From the NCBI GenBank assembly GCA_035577685.1, contig DATLVC010000083.1, forward strand, positions 1-9,432: DNA of 9,432 nt, given 5' to 3'. The stretch comes from CAIYRG01 sp035577685. GTDB taxonomy: Bacteria; Pseudomonadota; Alphaproteobacteria; Micropepsales; Micropepsaceae. The position numbers and the translations under genes are program-made. The notes under the pieces were generated by a model. That model did no database searches. It was given only the letters and a program-made list of their open reading frames with translations, and was not told the origin of the DNA. Below, one piece after another: positions 5,917-9,432 of the stretch. Every line of letters begins with the position of its first letter. The first letter of the stretch is position 1.

Positions 5917-7935
5917 TCAGTAATTCACGGTCACAGTGGCGAAGACCCGTCTTTCGACTTTCGGTCCCACGGTTTGTTGCTGCGGCGAGACGCCAAGATT
6001 CTGGCCGGAAATCGCGAGCGTCGCCCAATCCGTCAGCCGATACGCGACGCGGGCATCCAGCGAGAGATAATCCGGCACGGGCGCGAGGAAAGAAAATGCA
6101 GTGAAAGGTCCCGCTACCAGACCGCGCGTCGACGACTGATAATAGGCATAGCCATCGATTTCCCACGGGCCCTGCGACCAGCCGAGATGGGCTTTCACCA
6201 CATGCTTGGGGGTGACATGCTCGAAATCGACGAAAAGCGCACCGTTTTGCGCGGCCGGAACAAAATGGTCGCGAATGGACTCGAAACGATAATTCAGACC
6301 CCAGTTCCAATTCCCGCCAAACGTCCCGGTAAGAGAAAGCTCGACGCCGCGGGCGTCCGAGCTGCCGGCTTGGCCCGACGTGACATAAGGCAGTGGACCG
6401 GGGCCCGGAATCACTTCCGACGCGCCGAGCGTGGTGAAATCGGTGCCGTACAAATAGAAGGCCGACGCGCGGAAAAGGCCGCCGATCTGGGGCAAGACGC
6501 GGTCCCAGTCGATCTCGTAATTGTCGATATTGGTTTGTTCCGCGCTCGGATTGCCCGTGAAGTTGAACGCGGAGGTCGGGATCAAGAGAGCGCCGAGACT
6601 GGCCAGGTTGGGCAGTTGGTCGCCCTGGCTGACGATGAACCGCATTGTGTCGGCATCGGTTGGTTTCCACACCAGCCCCGTGCTGTTGGCGATTTCCATA
6701 ATCACGCGATTCCAATCGGCGTTGCTGAAGGGATAATCGGCAGGCACGGCCCCGCTGCGTCCCAGATGCAGATTTTCCCAGCGCACCGCATTGGTCAGCG
6801 ACAGATCGGGCGTAATGTCCCAATTCCACATACCGCTTGCGGCATAGTCGGAATAATAGACGCGCCCGCCCACGAAGGTGGCCGTATTGACGGTGTTGTA
6901 TCGGTATTCCAGCGACGCACGAAAGGTGTGATCGGTTCCGATTTTGAAGAGATCCTGGATTTTCGCGACGGTCACCTCGTCCGAAAAGGTGACCGGCGGC
7001 GCACTCACGCTATGATAATGCAGCGATGTCCAATTGCGATAAACCGTCGCGTCAAGCAGGCCTAAATTGGTTTCGGCCGTCAGTTGGCCTTTCAGCGAAC
7101 TCGTATAGTGCTGGTCGTTCGCCAGCGAGGACGTGGGATCGAAATCATTTGTCGCCGCCGCACTGTGGCTCGCCTCGATGCCGAGCTGCACATTCTGGCC
7201 AAGCCTGAACACACTGTTCAGATCGACCGCGAAACGGTCATTGTTCTTGCGCGTGAGCGAACCGGCCGACGCGGGAATGGGAGTCGAAAAATCGTCATCG
7301 AGCCGCCCGCCCGCGGAAAGACGCACCCCCCCGCCATCGAATTTGAACGTCTTCACGGCGGACGCTTCACCCGTTCCCTGGGCCCCGCCGCTTATCGAAG
7401 CCGTGTTCACGTCGTCATAAAGCGGGTTGTAGGTGATGATGTTGATGACGCCATTGGCCGCGTTGAACCCGAACAGGGCTGCATTGGGCCCCTTGACCAC
7501 CTCGATCTGCCGGATGGCGCCCAACTCCACCGGAAGCGCCGCCCAGGGGGTGTAGCCATATTGATCCGCATAGACTTGGCGCCCGTCGATCAGCACCAGC
7601 ACGCGCGGAGAAAATGTCTGATCGTAGCCGCGGATGCCCACATCGGCATTATCGCTATTCCATTGCATGACATCGACGCCAAGCACCTGCCGCAGCACGC
7701 CGGGGATGTCGCGGGCACCGGACCGCCGGATCTCGTCGGCGGTGACGATTTCCATATTGACCGGCACATCGGTCTCGCGCTGTGGCGAGCCGGTGGCGCT
7801 TGTCGTAACATGTTCGCCGAAGAGTTGCTCCAGCGCGCCATAATCGACCGTCTGGGCCCATGCGAGCTGCGGAAAAAATGCGGCGGGCAGAAATGCCAAG
7901 CCTGAGAGCCTGCGCCATGCGCCAAGTTTTTTCAT
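5917..7935 (-). CDS. TonB-dependent outer-membrane receptor
   Basis: The product is 672 residues. A signal peptide (MKKLGAWRR, hydrophobic to about 25, cleavage after AWA at 27) precedes a short segment, EHVTTSATG, which may hold the TonB box. The plug domain is at about 55-170: VNMEIVTADEIRRSGARDIP, then LGVDVMQWNSDNADVGIRGY, VLVLIDGRQVY, and IEVVKGPNAALFGFNAANGV with NIIT. The remainder is a beta-barrel of alternating strands, ending in VTVNY. The plug resembles the BtuB/colicin-receptor-like class common in proteobacteria; the ligand cannot be read from sequence. The ATG at 7935 is preferred over an in-frame GTG at 7944 because AAGG lies 10 bases upstream of the ATG. It is complete and unbroken. 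It ends 167 bases before the sigma start on the same strand, but the sigma operon has its own promoter. Confidence 0.92.
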   Translation of the reverse strand: MKKLGAWRRLSGLAFLPAAFFPQLAWAQTVDYGALEQLFGEHVTTSATGSPQRETDVPVNMEIVTADEIRRSGARDIPGVLRQVLGVDVMQWNSDNADVGIRGYDQTFSPRVLVLIDGRQVYADQYGYTPWAALPVELGAIRQIEVVKGPNAALFGFNAANGVINIITYNPLYDDVNTASISGGAQGTGEASAVKTFKFDGGGVRLSAGGRLDDDFSTPIPASAGSLTRKNNDRFAVDLNSVFRLGQNVQLGIEASHSAAATNDFDPTSSLANDQHYTSSLKGQLTAETNLGLLDATVYRNWTSLHYHSVSAPPVTFSDEVTVAKIQDLFKIGTDHTFRASLEYRYNTVNTATFVGGRVYYSDYAASGMWNWDITPDLSLTNAVRWENLHLGRSGAVPADYPFSNADWNRVIMEIANSTGLVWKPTDADTMRFIVSQGDQLPNLASLGALLIPTSAFNFTGNPSAEQTNIDNYEIDWDRVLPQIGGLFRASAFYLYGTDFTTLGASEVIPGPGPLPYVTSGQAGSSDARGVELSLTGTFGGNWNWGLNYRFESIRDHFVPAAQNGALFVDFEHVTPKHVVKAHLGWSQGPWEIDGYAYYQSSTRGLVAGPFTAFSFLAPVPDYLSLDARVAYRLTDWATLAISGQNLGVSPQQQTVGPKVERRVFATVTVNY

Positions 7936-7989
7936 GAGCCGCACACCTTAGGGGGTGCGCGACCATCGCCGAAGGCCAAAGAATCGGGA

Positions 7990-8001
7990 TGACAATTGTC
8001 A
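7990..8001. promoter_or_regulatory. 12-bp perfect palindrome upstream of the receptor gene
   Basis: TGACAATTGTCA is its own reverse complement. It lies 54-66 bases before the receptor ATG and overlaps a TTGACA hexamer on the minus strand (8002 to 7997) that could act as a -35 element, although no good -10 follows at 16-18 bases. A repressor operator is a reasonable reading. It does not match Fur or Irr consensus sequences as I know them. Confidence 0.45.
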
Positions 8002-8074
8002 AACGGCCAGGCTCAGCGATTCGGCCGAACTTCCCAGATGTTACCGTTTCCCATTGTCTGATCGCCCTCACCCG

Positions 8075-8109
8075 CAGGCTGGTTACAACTTATAGTTGTA
8101 ACCAGCCTG
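8075..8109. repeat. 35-bp palindrome with perfect 16-bp arms
   Basis: The left arm 8075-8090 (CAGGCTGGTTACAACT) and right arm 8094-8109 (AGTTGTAACCAGCCTG) are exact reverse complements around TAT. It lies 140-174 bases upstream of the receptor ATG. No T-run follows on either strand, so it is not a standard intrinsic terminator. It could be an operator for a dimeric (for example TetR-type) repressor, a cruciform-forming site or a stable RNA hairpin. The regulator is not identifiable here. Confidence 0.7.
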
Positions 8110-8140
8110 TCTGGCTGATAGACTGCAACATCGAATATCC

Positions 8141-8256
8141 GCGTGCGAGGGGCACGGAATCGCTATCGGCAAAAGCCAGGCTGACGGCGTGTCTGATTTT
8201 GCCCTCGCACGCATGTGGGACGCGGATTGTTACATGGCTGTCGCGCGCAAAATCAG
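8141..8256. repeat. Two interleaved spaced inverted repeats
   Basis: GCGTGCGAGGG (8141-8151) is the exact reverse complement of CCCTCGCACGC (8202-8212). CTGATTTTGC (8193-8202) is the exact reverse complement of GCAAAATCAG (8247-8256). The pairs interlock, so both stems could form only as a pseudoknot-like fold. Spacers are about 50 and 44 bases. These could reflect a folded RNA or be accidental. Confidence 0.35.
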
Positions 8257-8383
8257 GAAAACGAAATCCAAAATCGAAACACGATTCAGCACACAGGAAA
8301 GTGCACCCGTTTTTGGTGTGCGCGAGTTGATATGTCGATGCTTCTTGTCGACTCGATTTGGCCTGAAGGCGTGTACTTAATTT

Positions 8384-8456
8384 TCCGTACGGCTTGGTAC
8401 GTATGTCCGTACACGGATAACAACCCTCTGGAATAGTCCGTGATTTTATGCACGGA
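8384..8456. promoter_or_regulatory. Cluster of CCGT/ACGG half-sites upstream of the LuxR-type gene
   Basis: Three dyads occur in a row: CCGTACGG (8385-8392), TCCGT-AC-ACGGA (8406-8417) and the 20-bp TCCGTG-N8-CACGGA (8437-8456). The left CCGT half-sites start at 8385, 8407 and 8438, about two and three helical turns apart. The cluster ends 170 bases before the regulator start codon. Repeated half-sites in phase suggest a multi-site binding region, possibly for autoregulation. No promoter was identified with confidence. Confidence 0.4.
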
Positions 8457-8625
8457 TATGTACGCATGAATCGTTAAACCGACGACGGAGGTGCCGGTTA
8501 TCTGCTTCGAATTCAACACTGCGGTGCGCTAGCCACTGCAGGGGGGGGCGAGTCGAGGCGATGAATATTTTCTTGTGATCGCGCGTGCCAGCTGCCGGTC
8601 TACTAGGTTCAGTAGGAGACCCCTG

Positions 8626-9225
8626 ATGTTGGAGCCGACTTATTTGCAGTCCAACGCGCACCTCGCGGCCGCGATAATGGATTACATAAAATTGCCTGCA
8701 TTTCTTGTGGAGGATAACGCCACACTCCTCTACAGCAACGCTGCCGGTATGGCGGCGATGAAAGACGAAGATGGCTTCAAGCAAACCAATAATATGCTTT
8801 GTGCCGTGCACCTGGCGGACAACGTCAGGTTGAAAGCGGCCATCGCCGGTGCCTGCGGCCGCGGCGAACGCCAGACCATTATGATCAACGACGTGCGCAA
8901 CCCTCGGCCGTATCTCGTAACCGTAATTCCGTTCCATGACGACGAGCCGCCCGCGAAAAAGGGAGCCATCGTGTTCGTGCAAAAATGCGAACCGTCCGAC
9001 GATGCGTTCGCGAGCGCGCTGCGGCAATTGTTCCGTCTTTCCACTGCCGAGACAGCGATCGCCGCCGGCCTCGTTTCGGGCGCCGATATCGAGCACATCG
9101 CCGAGACGCGCAACGCCAAGATCACGACCGTCCGTACACAGATTGCTGCGATGCTGCTCAAGACGCGCACGCGGCGCCAAGGCGAACTCATCGCGCTATT
9201 CTCGCGAATTTGTTCTCTGCCCTGA
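8626..9225 (+). CDS. LuxR-type HTH transcriptional regulator with PAS-like N-terminus
   Basis: The product is 199 residues. The C-terminal domain (about 135-193) is a LuxR/NarL-type HTH: LFRLSTAETAIAAGLVSGAD, then IEHIAETRNAKITTVRTQ (recognition helix) and a closing helix with KTRTRRQGELIALF. This pattern is typical of alphaproteobacterial regulators of this class. The N-terminal part (about 17-120) looks PAS-like: PAFLVEDNATLLYSNAAGMAAM followed by later strands PYLVTVIPF and GAIVFVQ. It lacks the autoinducer-binding signature of true LuxR proteins and has no receiver aspartate, so the signal is unknown. Relatives are often longer; this one has a single sensory domain. The ATG at 8626 is chosen for AGGAG seven bases upstream; a GTG at 8575 would add 17 residues without a good site. 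It is transcribed alone, away from the receptor gene. Confidence 0.85.
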   Translation: MLEPTYLQSNAHLAAAIMDYIKLPAFLVEDNATLLYSNAAGMAAMKDEDGFKQTNNMLCAVHLADNVRLKAAIAGACGRGERQTIMINDVRNPRPYLVTVIPFHDDEPPAKKGAIVFVQKCEPSDDAFASALRQLFRLSTAETAIAAGLVSGADIEHIAETRNAKITTVRTQIAAMLLKTRTRRQGELIALFSRICSLP

Positions 9226-9257
9226 CGAGCCGTGTTTCGGAGCAGCGGCAATTCCAC

Positions 9258-9275
9258 CGCGGGTTTAGACCCGCG
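9258..9275 (+). terminator. Possible terminator hairpin after the LuxR-type gene
   Basis: CGCGGGT (9258-9264) pairs perfectly with ACCCGCG (9269-9275) around a four-base loop, 32 bases after the stop codon. A second GC-rich repeat (GCGCGC-CT-GCGCGC) follows at once. There is no T-run, so Rho-independent termination is uncertain. Confidence 0.4.
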
Positions 9276-9311
9276 CGCCTGCGCGCGTGATCGCAACGGG
9301 CACCACCGGAA

Positions 9312-9356
9312 CACGTAACGCAAATCACGTACATGCTTCTCTTATGTATGTGTACG
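9312..9356. promoter_or_regulatory. TACGT-rich symmetric sequence downstream of the LuxR-type gene
   Basis: CACGTA occurs twice (9313-9318 and 9327-9332), and CGTACA (9328-9333) is the reverse complement of TGTACG (9351-9356) across a 17-base spacer. The style resembles the TACGT/GTACAC sequences upstream of the regulator and of the acyltransferase. It may be part of the promoter of a gene beyond the right edge. The rest of 9357-9432 shows nothing I can name. Confidence 0.25.
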
Positions 9357-9432
9357 AATTATCTCGCCTGCGCACTTGCCCTAACAATGTCCCTTACGAG
9401 CCGGGAACGGATGGTCTCTTCCCGGTTGCGGT

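Larger units (their letters stand above)
7936..8625. other. Gene-poor intergenic region with several symmetric elements
   Basis: This region of about 690 bases lies between the divergent receptor and LuxR-type regulator genes. The middle (about 8220-8480) is noticeably richer in A/T than the flanking genes. ORFs at 7989-8330 (+) and 8090-8467 (-) give sequences with no recognisable motif, no good ribosome binding site and heavy Cys/Arg/Ser content, so I do not call them. The palindromes and repeats are listed separately. A small RNA gene is possible, but I cannot support one. Confidence 0.5.

Noticed and set aside
5881..7065. 394-residue plus-strand ORF
   Set aside because: Antisense to the TonB-dependent receptor; rich in Arg/Gly/Ile with no motif.
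7084..7905. 273-residue plus-strand ORF
   Set aside because: Antisense to the plug and early barrel of the receptor; no recognisable domain.
5205..7935. FecI-FecR-FecA type signalling unit
   Set aside because: The anti-sigma is a zinc HxxxCxxC protein, not FecR; the receptor has no visible signalling domain; the sigma operon has its own promoter.
7990..8002. Housekeeping promoter with TTGACA -35 for the receptor
   Set aside because: No acceptable -10 hexamer at 16-18 bases (TTGGCC and neighbours), so only the palindrome is reported.
8075..8109. Intrinsic terminator reading of the 35-bp palindrome
   Set aside because: No T-run after either arm on either strand, and no gene ends just before it.
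8090..8467. 125-residue minus-strand ORF in the gene-free region
   Set aside because: Composition not protein-like (many Cys, Ser, Arg), no motif; it spans the palindromic elements.
8446..9180. 244-residue minus-strand ORF
   Set aside because: Antisense to the LuxR-type regulator, whose HTH is clear; no motif or ribosome binding site.
8626..9225. Canonical LuxR quorum-sensing receptor
   Set aside because: The N-terminal domain is PAS-like and short, without the conserved Trp/Tyr/Asp set of autoinducer-binding domains.

Overview
The window looks like chromosomal DNA of a high-GC alphaproteobacterium. The evidence is GC-rich codon use, an alphaproteobacterial style of LuxR-type regulator, a DUF2390/TIGR02444 gene, and an ECF sigma/zinc anti-sigma pair of a kind common in that class. 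The genus cannot be fixed from sequence alone. I see no rRNA, tRNA, CRISPR array, transposase or phage gene.

Left part (1-3032): the 5' part of a DUF2390 gene runs off the left edge on the minus strand. A roughly 300-base leader region follows, holding a candidate upstream ORF and hairpins. It leads into a plus-strand gene for an exosortase/PEP-CTERM-associated acyltransferase (LuxI/GNAT-like fold). This gene converges on a minus-strand gene for a small secreted protein of unknown function. That gene is divergent from a plus-strand UDP-glucuronate decarboxylase (UDP-xylose synthase), which supplies a nucleotide sugar for surface glycans.

Middle part (3060-5826, minus strand): a compact four-gene unit, in transcription order ECF sigma factor, zinc-binding membrane anti-sigma factor, Tat-exported metallophosphoesterase and exported cupredoxin. 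The sigma gene and the metallophosphoesterase gene are each preceded by the same two-part promoter, GGGAATAA-N16-GTC. At the second site the -35 element is built into the last codons and stop codon of the anti-sigma gene. This is the best-supported regulatory finding: the sigma factor probably drives its own operon and, separately, the two envelope effector genes.

Right part (5917-9432): a minus-strand TonB-dependent receptor is followed by about 690 bases without a convincing gene. That stretch is rich in symmetric DNA: a 12-bp perfect palindrome just upstream of the receptor, a 35-bp palindrome with 16-bp arms, and a cluster of CCGT/ACGG half-sites. It ends at a plus-strand gene for a 199-residue PAS-like/LuxR-type HTH regulator. 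A hairpin and more TACGT-rich symmetric sequence follow that gene. The LuxI-fold acyltransferase and the LuxR-type regulator are far apart in the window, and nothing firm links them.
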